Shown piece after piece: positions 7,798-14,417 of a stretch of DNA of 35,041 nucleotides. This stretch comes from an uncultured Neomegalonema sp. Its GTDB lineage: Bacteria; Pseudomonadota; Alphaproteobacteria; Rhodobacterales; Rhodobacteraceae. Made by a program: the position numbers and the translations under genes. Within the stretch, counting starts at the first letter, position 1; the number at the start of each line of letters is the position of its first letter. The stretch covers positions 1 to 35,041 of the forward strand of contig CALFFK010000063.1 in assembly GCA_937957975.1 (NCBI GenBank). Direction: 5' to 3'. Under the pieces are notes generated by a model. That model searched no databases. It was not told the origin of the DNA and worked only from the letters and a program-made list of their open reading frames with translations.

Positions 7798-9053
7798 GCC
7801 GCCCTCTTATCCCCAAGACGCGAGCGGATCAGGTCAATATGCATCTGCATCATATAGGCCCGATCCCGATAGGCTTCAGGCAGACGCATCTCGATCAGGG
7901 CATCCTGCACCTCGTCAAGCCGAACAGACAGGGCGGCCAGCCCCGCCGGGTCATTCACCAATTTCGCTTCCTTCTCGATCTCGATCAGATCAGAATAATA
8001 CTTGTAGACCCGGCTTTTCATCGTCCAGCCGTAAAGACCGGGAAGCACGCGCAGCATTGGCAACAGCACGAGGACCAGCGGTACCAACAACAGCGCCATT
8101 TTCGTAATCTGCGCGGCCATCCACCACGGAATAAACCTGTCAAGCCGGGAAGGCGGGGCCGTAAGGATCGTTTGCGCCTGTTTGTTCATTTGCAGCGTGC
8201 TGGCCTCAATGGACGGGAATTGCCCCTCATCCGCCAGCAAATCACGACCCCCATGGATACGGCGCGCCGCTTTGATAAAGCGGTCAACCAGCGCCGGGTG
8301 CAGATCGTCCCGCGCCACAAGTTGAGCAACCATTGCGGCAAGGTCAATGCGCGTCGCGGGCTTCACGGCGGCATAGTTCAGGCTGGCCGGGGGCAAGTCG
8401 GCGGCCATCACAAAAGGCAGGCGACGACGGATCGCTTCCACATCGCGGATCGACGCAAGATCAATCTCCGGGGCCGCATAAAGTGGCTCAAGATACGTGG
8501 CTCCAACCGGCGCGACGAAGACGGCAACATCAATTTCCCCGGCCAATAACGCCGCCGCCGCGCCTGCACCGCCAAGCGGCAAGAGGGTATTGTCGCCCGC
8601 TACATCAAGCGTTTCCAAAATCGTCTCAACAGCGAAGCGCGTGCCGCTGCCCTCTCCCCCCGCCGCAACGCGTTGCCCGCTCCAGCGGGTAGGATCGTTC
8701 GCATCGCGCATCCCGGCGCGGTGAAAAACCAGAAGCGGTTCGAGGAAAATCGTTGCAAGAGCCGATACAGGGGCGTCTTCTGGGGCTGGAATCCCCCCTT
8801 GCAGCAACGCAACATCGGCCTCGCCCTCCGCGAGCCGCGCGATATTTTCGACCGATCCTGCCGTATCCAGCAAGTCGAGCGTGATACCATCTACCGCGAG
8901 CAGATTGCGGTAACGCAAGGCAATTTCATGATATGCACTGCCCTCACCGCCCGCCGCCATGGTCACACGGCGCTCAGGAAAGAGATCGAGCAGGATTGTC
9001 AGAGTCACGACCCCCGCGATAATCGACAGCAGGATCATACCGATGAGCCGCAT
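7794..9053 (-). CDS. TAXI-family TRAP-type solute-binding protein with C-terminal membrane helix
   Basis: A 419-residue protein with an N-terminal hydrophobic segment (IGMILLSIIAGVVTLTILL) and then a TAXI-type periplasmic binding domain. That domain shows the early Gly-rich AAGGEGSAYHEIA element, the EGEADVALLQ segment and a second RVAAGGEGSGTRF. Near residues 305-330 a second hydrophobic stretch (MALLLVPLVLVLLPML) is followed by a soluble, charged helical tail of about 80 residues. The ATG at 9053 has GAGGA eight bases upstream; the in-frame TTG at 9068 is rejected. No TRAP permease genes are nearby, so a transport role is not shown. The two membrane segments suggest an anchored protein with a cytoplasmic tail rather than a free binding protein. 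It is the first gene of an operon with tsaC and the FAD oxidase. Confidence 0.82.
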   Translation of the reverse strand: MRLIGMILLSIIAGVVTLTILLDLFPERRVTMAAGGEGSAYHEIALRYRNLLAVDGITLDLLDTAGSVENIARLAEGEADVALLQGGIPAPEDAPVSALATIFLEPLLVFHRAGMRDANDPTRWSGQRVAAGGEGSGTRFAVETILETLDVAGDNTLLPLGGAGAAAALLAGEIDVAVFVAPVGATYLEPLYAAPEIDLASIRDVEAIRRRLPFVMAADLPPASLNYAAVKPATRIDLAAMVAQLVARDDLHPALVDRFIKAARRIHGGRDLLADEGQFPSIEASTLQMNKQAQTILTAPPSRLDRFIPWWMAAQITKMALLLVPLVLVLLPMLRVLPGLYGWTMKSRVYKYYSDLIEIEKEAKLVNDPAGLAALSVRLDEVQDALIEMRLPEAYRDRAYMMQMHIDLIRSRLGDKRAA

Positions 9054-9158
9054 GGAGTTCGTCCTCAATCAGATTGTCGGGCTTACACCGCGACAGGATT
9101 GTCATAGGATGCGGATACCCCAATTATCGCCACAAGCGCAAACGTGGAAGGAAACCCC

Positions 9159-10904
9159 ATGCCGTATCGCCCGCCACTCTCCGATATCCGTTTCTGTCTC
9201 GACCATGTAGTCGGTGCCGGTCGGCTTGCAGAGACGGCGCTGTTCGCAGAGGCGACACCCGATACGACAGAAGCAATCCTCACCGAAGTGGCAAAACTGG
9301 CCGAAGAAACTCTCGCTCCATTGCAACAACCCGGCGACGCAGGGTGTCGTCTGGTCGATGGGCATGTGGTGACACCAGAGGGTTATAAGGCTGGCTATTC
9401 CGCGATTGCCGAAGGCGGCTGGCTTGGGTTGGCGGCGGAAGAAGCCCATGGCGGCATGGGTCTGCCCCTGACATTGCAAACCGCGATGAACGAAATGTTT
9501 TCAAGCGCGTGCCTGTCTCTCAGCCTCTGTCCATTGATGTCGCAGGGGTCAATCGAGGCTCTTTCGGCCCATGCTTCCCCTGAATTGCAAGAACGATACA
9601 TCCCCAAACTGGTTTCCGGTGAATGGACCGGCACGATGAACCTGACCGAAGGACAGGCCGGGTCAGATGTCGGCGCGCTCAAAACAAAAGCCACGCCAAA
9701 CGGAGACGATACGTACCGGATCGAGGGCCAGAAAATCTATATCTCCTGGGGCGATCACGATGTGGCGGAGAATATCGTCCATCTTGTGCTCGCCCGTCTG
9801 CCCGATGCCCCCGAAGGATCACGCGGCATCAGCCTGTTCCTCGTACCGAAATTCCTGCCTGACGGATCGGAAAACGCGGTCAAGACCGTCTCCATCGAGC
9901 ACAAGATGGGCCTCCACGGCTCCCCCACCTGCGTCCTTGCATACGAAGGATCGACCGGCTGGCTGGTTGGCGAGGAAAACAAGGGGCTCGCCTGCATGTT
10001 TACGATGATGAACAACGCACGTCTTGGTGTCGGTGTGGAAGGTCTTGGCACGGCAGAGGCGGCGATGCAGCACGCCATCGCCTATGCCCGCGACCGCGTT
10101 CAGGGCAAGGCGCAGGCTCCACAGGGCTATGCAGGGACTGGTTCGATCATGGACCACCCGGACGTGCGCCGGATGTTGATGGAAATGAAAGCCTATACCG
10201 AAGTCACGCGCGCCATCTGCTACGATTGCGCCCTGTCGCTCGATATGATGAAGGCTGCACCGGAAGCCGAGCGGGACGAGTGGGCAATGCGCGCGGCCTT
10301 CCTGACGCCGCTGGCCAAGGCATTTGGCACAAAAGCGGGGATGCATGTCGCTGAAACCGGGGTGCAGGTCCATGGCGGCATGGGCTTTATCGAGGAAACC
10401 GGCGCAGCGCAATTCTATCGCGATGTACGCGTGACCGCGATCTACGAGGGCACGAATGGCGTGCAGGCCGCCGATCTGGTCGGGCGCAAATTGTCGATGG
10501 ATGGTGGCATCACCGCGCGGGCCGTCCTCAACGCTGCAGGCGACGAGATCACAGCGGCACAAGCGGCGGGGCTTGATGACATCGCAACCGGCCTCGCCAT
10601 GGCACATGAAGCGGCAACAAGGGCAACGATCTGGATGCTGGAGCAAAACGACATGAGCGAGCGATTGGCCGGATCGTCACCCTATTTGACCCTCATGTCA
10701 CACCTGCATGGCGGCGCATTGCTCTCAAAGGGCGCACGCGCAGCGAAATCAGCGGATGCAGACAACCCCTTCAACACCGCCCGCATCGCCGTCGCCGAAT
10801 TCCACGCCAGCCAGATCGCCCCGATGGCCGAAGGTCTCGCCCATGCCGCCACCGCTGGCAGCGCATCACTCTACGCATTCACACCCGAACAGTTCGCACT
10901 GTAA
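9159..10904 (+). CDS. Acyl-CoA dehydrogenase, large form with C-terminal extension
   Basis: A 581-residue flavoprotein that introduces a trans-2 double bond into an acyl-CoA. The three ordinary ACAD domains are visible: helical N-terminus, the TEGQAGSDVGALKTKA/YRIEGQKIYIS middle region, and the C-terminal domain with QVHGGMGFIEETGAAQFYRD and the IYEGTNGVQAADLVGRK motif carrying the catalytic glutamate. About 100 further residues follow; this long form includes FadE12-like enzymes and the methylmercaptopropionyl-CoA dehydrogenase DmdC. No other DMSP-catabolism gene is adjacent, so DmdC is only a possibility. The ATG at 9159 follows GGAAGGA and is preferred to the GTG at 9144. It is transcribed divergently from the TAXI gene. 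Confidence 0.93.
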   Translation: MPYRPPLSDIRFCLDHVVGAGRLAETALFAEATPDTTEAILTEVAKLAEETLAPLQQPGDAGCRLVDGHVVTPEGYKAGYSAIAEGGWLGLAAEEAHGGMGLPLTLQTAMNEMFSSACLSLSLCPLMSQGSIEALSAHASPELQERYIPKLVSGEWTGTMNLTEGQAGSDVGALKTKATPNGDDTYRIEGQKIYISWGDHDVAENIVHLVLARLPDAPEGSRGISLFLVPKFLPDGSENAVKTVSIEHKMGLHGSPTCVLAYEGSTGWLVGEENKGLACMFTMMNNARLGVGVEGLGTAEAAMQHAIAYARDRVQGKAQAPQGYAGTGSIMDHPDVRRMLMEMKAYTEVTRAICYDCALSLDMMKAAPEAERDEWAMRAAFLTPLAKAFGTKAGMHVAETGVQVHGGMGFIEETGAAQFYRDVRVTAIYEGTNGVQAADLVGRKLSMDGGITARAVLNAAGDEITAAQAAGLDDIATGLAMAHEAATRATIWMLEQNDMSERLAGSSPYLTLMSHLHGGALLSKGARAAKSADADNPFNTARIAVAEFHASQIAPMAEGLAHAATAGSASLYAFTPEQFAL

Positions 10905-10976
10905 CGATCTTGCGCCATGAAATAGCAGCTCCCTTGATGCCAGTTAACGGGGCGTTGCAACTTCAACATCATGGAG

Positions 10977-11011
10977 AATGGGGTTGTTTGGGTAGCAACC
11001 CATTGTTCTTT
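10977..11011 (+). terminator. Probable terminator of the acyl-CoA dehydrogenase gene
   Basis: AATGGGGTTG at 10977-10986 pairs with CAACCCATT at 10996-11004, with one bulged G and a nine-base loop, and is followed by GTTCTTT. It lies 73 bases after the dehydrogenase stop. The T-run is short, so strength is uncertain. Confidence 0.5.
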
Positions 11012-11055
11012 GCGAAAAACGGTGTTTTTAGAACACGATAACCAAAAATTAACTG

Positions 11056-11074
11056 TATGCGTTGGACACGCATA
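11056..11074. promoter_or_regulatory. Inverted repeat TATGCGT-N5-ACGCATA upstream of lipoprotein gene
   Basis: A perfect 7-base inverted repeat with a five-base spacer (TGGAC) lies about 87 bases upstream of the lipoprotein start. It overlaps promoter-like elements (TTAACT at 11049-11054 and TAGAAT at 11073-11078). An operator or a short RNA hairpin are both possible. Confidence 0.4.
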
Positions 11075-11160
11075 GAATTAAGGAATAATGCATAACTACT
11101 GTTAATCTGTGCACCGATTAACAACAAAAAACCAATTTTCCTGATGGAAGAGGAAGACCC

Positions 11161-11643
11161 ATGAACACTCGCATTACGCTGACCGCCGTCGCACTTGTTA
11201 TAATGACACTCTCTGGCTGTAGTTCGCTGGGGGGTAGCACCGCTCCTGCAGCAAAAGCCCCGGCAGCCCCTGCTGCTGCCGCAGCACAAGCCCCTATCAT
11301 TCTTCCTCCTCCTCCTCCTCCCGCCCCCCCTCTCACCGCAGAGGCTCCAGCAGCCCCTGCTGGCGAGTATATCTCTATTGGCAATCTGGGCAGTGATGGC
11401 GCAACCGTAGCAACGACAACCGAAGCTGCCACGGTCGAAGCAACCACGGTCGAAGCAACCACGGTTGAAACAACCACAGCCGCCGCAGATGACGTGACCG
11501 CCGACGATGCCGCCATGAACAGCTGCTTCGCTGCGGGTGGTCAGGTTGTGAACTGGGTCGGTGATTCCAGCGGCACCACACTGGCATGTCGTCGGGAAGA
11601 TGGTCTTGAATACCGTCTGGCAGACGCACAATACTACCAGTAA
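11161..11643 (+). CDS. Alanine/proline/threonine-rich lipoprotein of unknown function
   Basis: A 160-residue protein with an N-terminal lipoprotein signal; the lipobox L-S-G-C places the lipidated cysteine at residue 20. The mature part begins with an Ala/Pro-rich linker including a run of six prolines. Next comes a Thr/Val/Glu-rich segment from a 15-base DNA tandem repeat (VEATT units). A C-terminal section of about 45 residues has two cysteines (NSCFAAGG and LACRRED) and ends ADAQYYQ. The cysteines could form a periplasmic disulphide. The low-complexity linker may span the periplasm or peptidoglycan. GGAAGAGGAAG just before the ATG serves as Shine-Dalgarno. I do not recognise the family of the C-terminal part. 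It faces the MBL-fold gene convergently. Confidence 0.85.
   Translation: MNTRITLTAVALVIMTLSGCSSLGGSTAPAAKAPAAPAAAAAQAPIILPPPPPPAPPLTAEAPAAPAGEYISIGNLGSDGATVATTTEAATVEATTVEATTVETTTAAADDVTADDAAMNSCFAAGGQVVNWVGDSSGTTLACRREDGLEYRLADAQYYQ
11422..11481 (+). repeat. 15-base tandem repeat, four units, within the lipoprotein gene
   Basis: Four units of GAAGCAACCACGGTC-type sequence follow one another at 11422, 11437, 11452 and 11467. The second and third differ at one base; the outer units have further substitutions. Being a multiple of three, copy changes keep the reading frame and only alter the length of the Thr-rich linker. Confidence 0.9.
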
Positions 11644-11659
11644 GATTATGAAGTAAAAC

Positions 11660-11730
11660 GCGATTAAATTAAGTCAGAAAGTGCGTTTACAGTGCGCATT
11701 TTCTGACATTTTCTATCCGGCTTTAATCGC
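11660..11730. terminator. Nested inverted repeats between convergent genes, probable bidirectional terminator
   Basis: The inner hairpin pairs GTCAGAAAGTGCG (11673-11685) with CGCATTTTCTGAC (11695-11707) over 13 base pairs with one wobble. An outer pair, GCGATTAAA (11660-11668) and TTTAATCGC (11722-11730), is perfect and encloses it. It lies between the convergent lipoprotein and MBL-fold genes. The flanks are AT-rich but lack a long T-run. Confidence 0.6.
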
Positions 11731-11753
11731 ATTTCATTACAAGCGGATGGCGC

Positions 11754-12851
11754 TCAAATCGCTTCGTAGCGATGAACGCCATCCGTTGTATTCCGTTTTG
11801 CGCGGCCGCTGTTGCGCAAGTGATTGAGGTGCGCAACAGCCTCCACGATTGCAAAACCACGCAGACCGTCGGTTATCTCCCTATCAAACAACACATCGAA
11901 ACATTCCAGAGCCGTTCGTGGTTTTGAGAGCGACGCCTGTAACGCGTCGAGCGATTGCGCATGATGCGCAATGAGTTGGCCGCACCGGATGCCCAGCCCG
12001 GTAAACGGTTCATTATGCCCCGGCAATGCAAGCACATTATCAGGCAATGCATCGCGCAAGGTCGCGCAGGAATGCAGGAATTCACCAAGCGGATCGCCCT
12101 CCGGCTCCGTCGGATAAACGCCGATATTTGACGTAATGCGCGGCAAAACCTGATCGCCCGCCAGCACAAGCCCATCCGCCTTGCACCACAGGACGGCATG
12201 TTCCGCCGCGTGGCCATGGCCCGTCAGGATTTCCCAATCCCGCCGCCCAATCCGCAGCGTATCGCCCGCCGCAATGCGCCGAAAGCCAACCGGCAAGGGC
12301 GAGCAAACCCGCGCGAATCCAAACTTGGCGCGCGCCCGCAACGCCTCAATCTCTGCCTCCCCGTACCCTGCGGCCCGATAAAAAGCGACGGCCTCGGCGG
12401 GCGGTTCATCCCACTGATCCAGTTGCAGGGCTTTTGCGGCAAAAAACGAGGTGCGCGTTGTCACCAGCGGCGCACCCGTCTTTTCCGCCAGCCACCCCGC
12501 AAGGCCGATATGGTCGGGATGATAATGGGTAACAAGAATGCGCGTAATAGGCCGACCGGCCAGCGGCCCCGAAAGTGCGACCTCCCATGCCTCGCGAGCC
12601 GGGGGCGTGTCCATGCCGGTATCAACCAGCATCCAGCCTTGGGCGTCGCCTTGGGCGTCGCCTTCGGCATCACCTTCGCCATCCTCCATTGCGTAAACAT
12701 TCACATGGTCCAGCGCCATCGGCAGTGGCAGGCGCAGCCACAGAATACCCGGCGCAACCTCCAGCGCATCGCCCCTGACCGGAGGATCAGGAAAGGGAAA
12801 GACAAGGCCCGTCGCTTTGGCATCCCTGATCTTGTCGGCTCTGGTTTTCAT
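11754..12851 (-). CDS. MBL-fold metallo-hydrolase
   Basis: A 365-residue cytoplasmic protein of the metallo-beta-lactamase superfamily. Zinc ligands are visible in order: H109-x-H111-x-D113-H114 in THYHPDHIG, the GHGHAAEH segment near residue 214, D233 in AGDQVLP and H279 in LPGHNEPF. This order fits the glyoxalase-II-like branch rather than a beta-lactamase. An acidic Gly-Asp-Ala-Glu/Gln repeat interrupts the strand that leads into MLVDTGM. The C-terminal part is helical with a winged-helix-like end (residues about 320-365). The ATG at 12851 has GGAG six bases upstream and is preferred to a GTG at 12875. The gene begins 36 bases after the Y-family polymerase stop on the same strand and is probably co-transcribed with it, so it may be SOS-induced. 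The substrate is unknown. Confidence 0.88.
   Translation of the reverse strand: MKTRADKIRDAKATGLVFPFPDPPVRGDALEVAPGILWLRLPLPMALDHVNVYAMEDGEGDAEGDAQGDAQGWMLVDTGMDTPPAREAWEVALSGPLAGRPITRILVTHYHPDHIGLAGWLAEKTGAPLVTTRTSFFAAKALQLDQWDEPPAEAVAFYRAAGYGEAEIEALRARAKFGFARVCSPLPVGFRRIAAGDTLRIGRRDWEILTGHGHAAEHAVLWCKADGLVLAGDQVLPRITSNIGVYPTEPEGDPLGEFLHSCATLRDALPDNVLALPGHNEPFTGLGIRCGQLIAHHAQSLDALQASLSKPRTALECFDVLFDREITDGLRGFAIVEAVAHLNHLRNSGRAKRNTTDGVHRYEAI
12636..12683 (-). repeat. 12-base tandem repeat inside the MBL-fold gene
   Basis: Two perfect copies of GCCTTGGGCGTC (plus-strand reading, 12636-12659) are followed by two degenerate copies to 12683. The encoded unit is Gly-Asp-Ala-Gln/Glu. It lies in a predicted surface loop and keeps frame when copies are gained or lost. 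Confidence 0.85.
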
Positions 12852-12887
12852 GGTTTTCTCCGGTATGGGTCGCACCGAGCCATAGGC

Positions 12888-14129
12888 TCAATCCCGGAAC
12901 TCCTCAACCGTTGGAATACGACCGAAGGCGATCTTGGCGCCGGTATAGGGGGCGATCTCACGCGGGCGCTCGCCAAAAACAATGGTGTCCTGCCCATACC
13001 GTTGGTTCAAGGCATCAATCCGCGCGCAAAGGGCTTCACGGGGGGAAATCATGCCAGAGGGGCGATCCTCGAACAGATCAGCAATATGCCCTGCACGGTC
13101 GGTCAGCCCCCCCAGCATCACACTGACATTGACAGGATGATGGACAGGCAGCGTCCGCCAGAGCGCGGCAAAACTCCCCAACAGGGTAAAGCTGTCCTGC
13201 GTGGCGGCAAAACCGGTCGCGCGTGAAACGCGATGGCCGTCGCGCATCTTGACCGAAATTGATAAATCAGTCGCCCAAAAACCGCCCCGGCGTATGCGCG
13301 TCGCGGCCTTGATCAGCAACCGCCGCGCCACCAGCCGCGCGCCATCAGGGTAACGGTTCGCACCAGAGAGTATCTGCGAATGGCCGAGTGAATGGGTGCG
13401 GGTTGGCGGGTCCGGGATGTCTTCACCATGCAGGGCGCGCAAAAACCGCTCACCATCCACGCCATTCCATATCCGGCGGGCATGTTTCGGAGCCATGGCC
13501 CACAAACCGCGCACATCCCTGATACCGGCGTCGATCAACCGCCGCTCCATATTGCGCCCGATCCCCGGCAGATCATGCAATCGAAACCCGGCGAGTTTTT
13601 GCGGCATCACCTCCGGTGACAACCAATCAAGACCGGCGGGTTTGTGCATCTCGCCAGCGATCTTGGCGAGCAGGCGACTCGGCCCCAGCCCGATAGAACA
13701 CCGCATCGCCACGCCCACATGGCGCGTCACACTCGCGCGCACCTCCTCCGCAAGGGCCATTGCCGCAGAAAGCGGACGGTCGCGCCCGCCAAGGCGACAG
13801 GAAAACTCATCAACCGAGTGAGTGCCATGCACCGGATGCACCCGCTCGACCGCCTCACGGATACGGTGATGATAATCGACATAAAGGTCATGCCGCGCAG
13901 GGCGAAAGACAATATCAGGGCAGATCGCCCGCGCCTCCTGCGTCCGCGTGCCAACACCGATCCCCTTGCGCTTGGCCTCAAAACTCGCGGCAATACAGGC
14001 CGCACCGGGGCGATTGATCGTCACAATCCCAACCGGACGCCCAAGCAGGGCCGCATCCTCCTGCTGTTCGATACTCGCAAAATAGCTGTTCATATCGAGA
14101 TAGAGATAACGGAACAGGGGATCGGTCAT
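12888..14129 (-). CDS. Y-family DNA polymerase (DinB/UmuC superfamily)
   Basis: A translesion DNA polymerase of 413 residues. The palm carries the metal-binding D12 (YLDMNSYFASIEQQ) and the second acidic pair D107-E108 (THSVDEFSC), so the active site looks intact, unlike ImuB-type inactive relatives. It also has the AASFEAKRKGI finger segment, SIGLGPSRLLAKIAGE, and the helix-hairpin-helix DLPGIGRNMERRL. The little-finger domain follows from about residue 240. No obvious C-terminal clamp-binding motif of the QLxLF type is seen. The ATG at 14129 has GGAG at eight bases; an in-frame TTG at 14141 is rejected. A perfect GTTC-N7-GTTC LexA box lies 25 bases upstream, so the gene should be induced by DNA damage. 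An MBL-fold gene follows closely. Confidence 0.92.
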   Translation of the reverse strand: MTDPLFRYLYLDMNSYFASIEQQEDAALLGRPVGIVTINRPGAACIAASFEAKRKGIGVGTRTQEARAICPDIVFRPARHDLYVDYHHRIREAVERVHPVHGTHSVDEFSCRLGGRDRPLSAAMALAEEVRASVTRHVGVAMRCSIGLGPSRLLAKIAGEMHKPAGLDWLSPEVMPQKLAGFRLHDLPGIGRNMERRLIDAGIRDVRGLWAMAPKHARRIWNGVDGERFLRALHGEDIPDPPTRTHSLGHSQILSGANRYPDGARLVARRLLIKAATRIRRGGFWATDLSISVKMRDGHRVSRATGFAATQDSFTLLGSFAALWRTLPVHHPVNVSVMLGGLTDRAGHIADLFEDRPSGMISPREALCARIDALNQRYGQDTIVFGERPREIAPYTGAKIAFGRIPTVEEFRD

Positions 14130-14154
14130 GGCAGGCTCCAATTAGAGGTAATTG

Positions 14155-14169
14155 GAACAAATATAGAAC
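14155..14169 (-). promoter_or_regulatory. LexA (SOS) box GTTC-N7-GTTC
   Basis: On the minus strand GTTC, seven bases (TATATTT), then GTTC; on the plus strand GAAC at 14155-14158 and 14166-14169. This matches the alphaproteobacterial LexA consensus exactly. It ends 25 bases upstream of the polymerase ATG and covers a TATATT element that may be the -10 box, so LexA binding would block the promoter. Confidence 0.88.
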
Positions 14170-14172
14170 ACA

Positions 14173-14298
14173 ATGCAAGGGAAAAGCTTATCTGATGGGC
14201 TGGATTTTGAAAAGCAAACAGCTAAAGGCAACCCGCTCGCACTCGATCAAACGGCATCATGGGCGGCCCACCTGCCCGACATCTTGAGGCAGAAGTAA
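14173..14298 (+). CDS. Possible 41-residue small protein beside the SOS box
   Basis: An ATG-to-TAA frame beginning three bases after the LexA box on the opposite strand to the polymerase. The protein starts MQGKSLSDGLDFEKQ, is soluble and slightly basic, and ends PDILRQK. It has no recognised family. No Shine-Dalgarno precedes the ATG, so it would need leaderless translation or a later start. A strong plus-strand terminator at 14364-14396 suggests that something is transcribed in this direction. The evidence for translation is weak. Confidence 0.25.
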   Translation: MQGKSLSDGLDFEKQTAKGNPLALDQTASWAAHLPDILRQK

Positions 14299-14363
14299 CA
14301 GTAAACAGGCTGGATCACTTTGAAAATTGATGCTGCGTTGCAGAGATGGAGGGCAGCTTTTCG

Positions 14364-14396
14364 CCGGAAGCGAGCTATCGCTTCCGGTTTATTTTA
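14364..14396 (+). terminator. Strong intrinsic terminator, plus strand
   Basis: A perfect 10-base-pair stem, CCGGAAGCGA (14364-14373) and TCGCTTCCGG (14378-14387), with the loop GCTA is followed by TTTATTTTA. The T-rich side is on the plus strand, where the only candidate upstream is the small ORF at 14173. It may also stop minus-strand transcription of the spondin gene as a hairpin without a T-run. Confidence 0.75.
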
Positions 14397-14417
14397 GTAC
14401 ATTCAGTATCTTGGCGT

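Noticed and set aside
9159-10904. Assignment of the acyl-CoA dehydrogenase as DmdC of DMSP breakdown
   Set aside because: The length class fits, but no dmdA, dmdB or dmdD is nearby and several related long acyl-CoA dehydrogenases share these motifs.
11118-11631. Val/Ala/Ser-rich and Cys/Gly-rich frames opposite the lipoprotein gene
   Set aside because: They reflect the repetitive DNA of the lipoprotein; the plus strand has signal peptide, lipobox and Shine-Dalgarno.
11422-12683. Tandem repeats considered as a CRISPR-like array
   Set aside because: The repeats are 12 and 15 bases long, contiguous without spacers and in coding frame.
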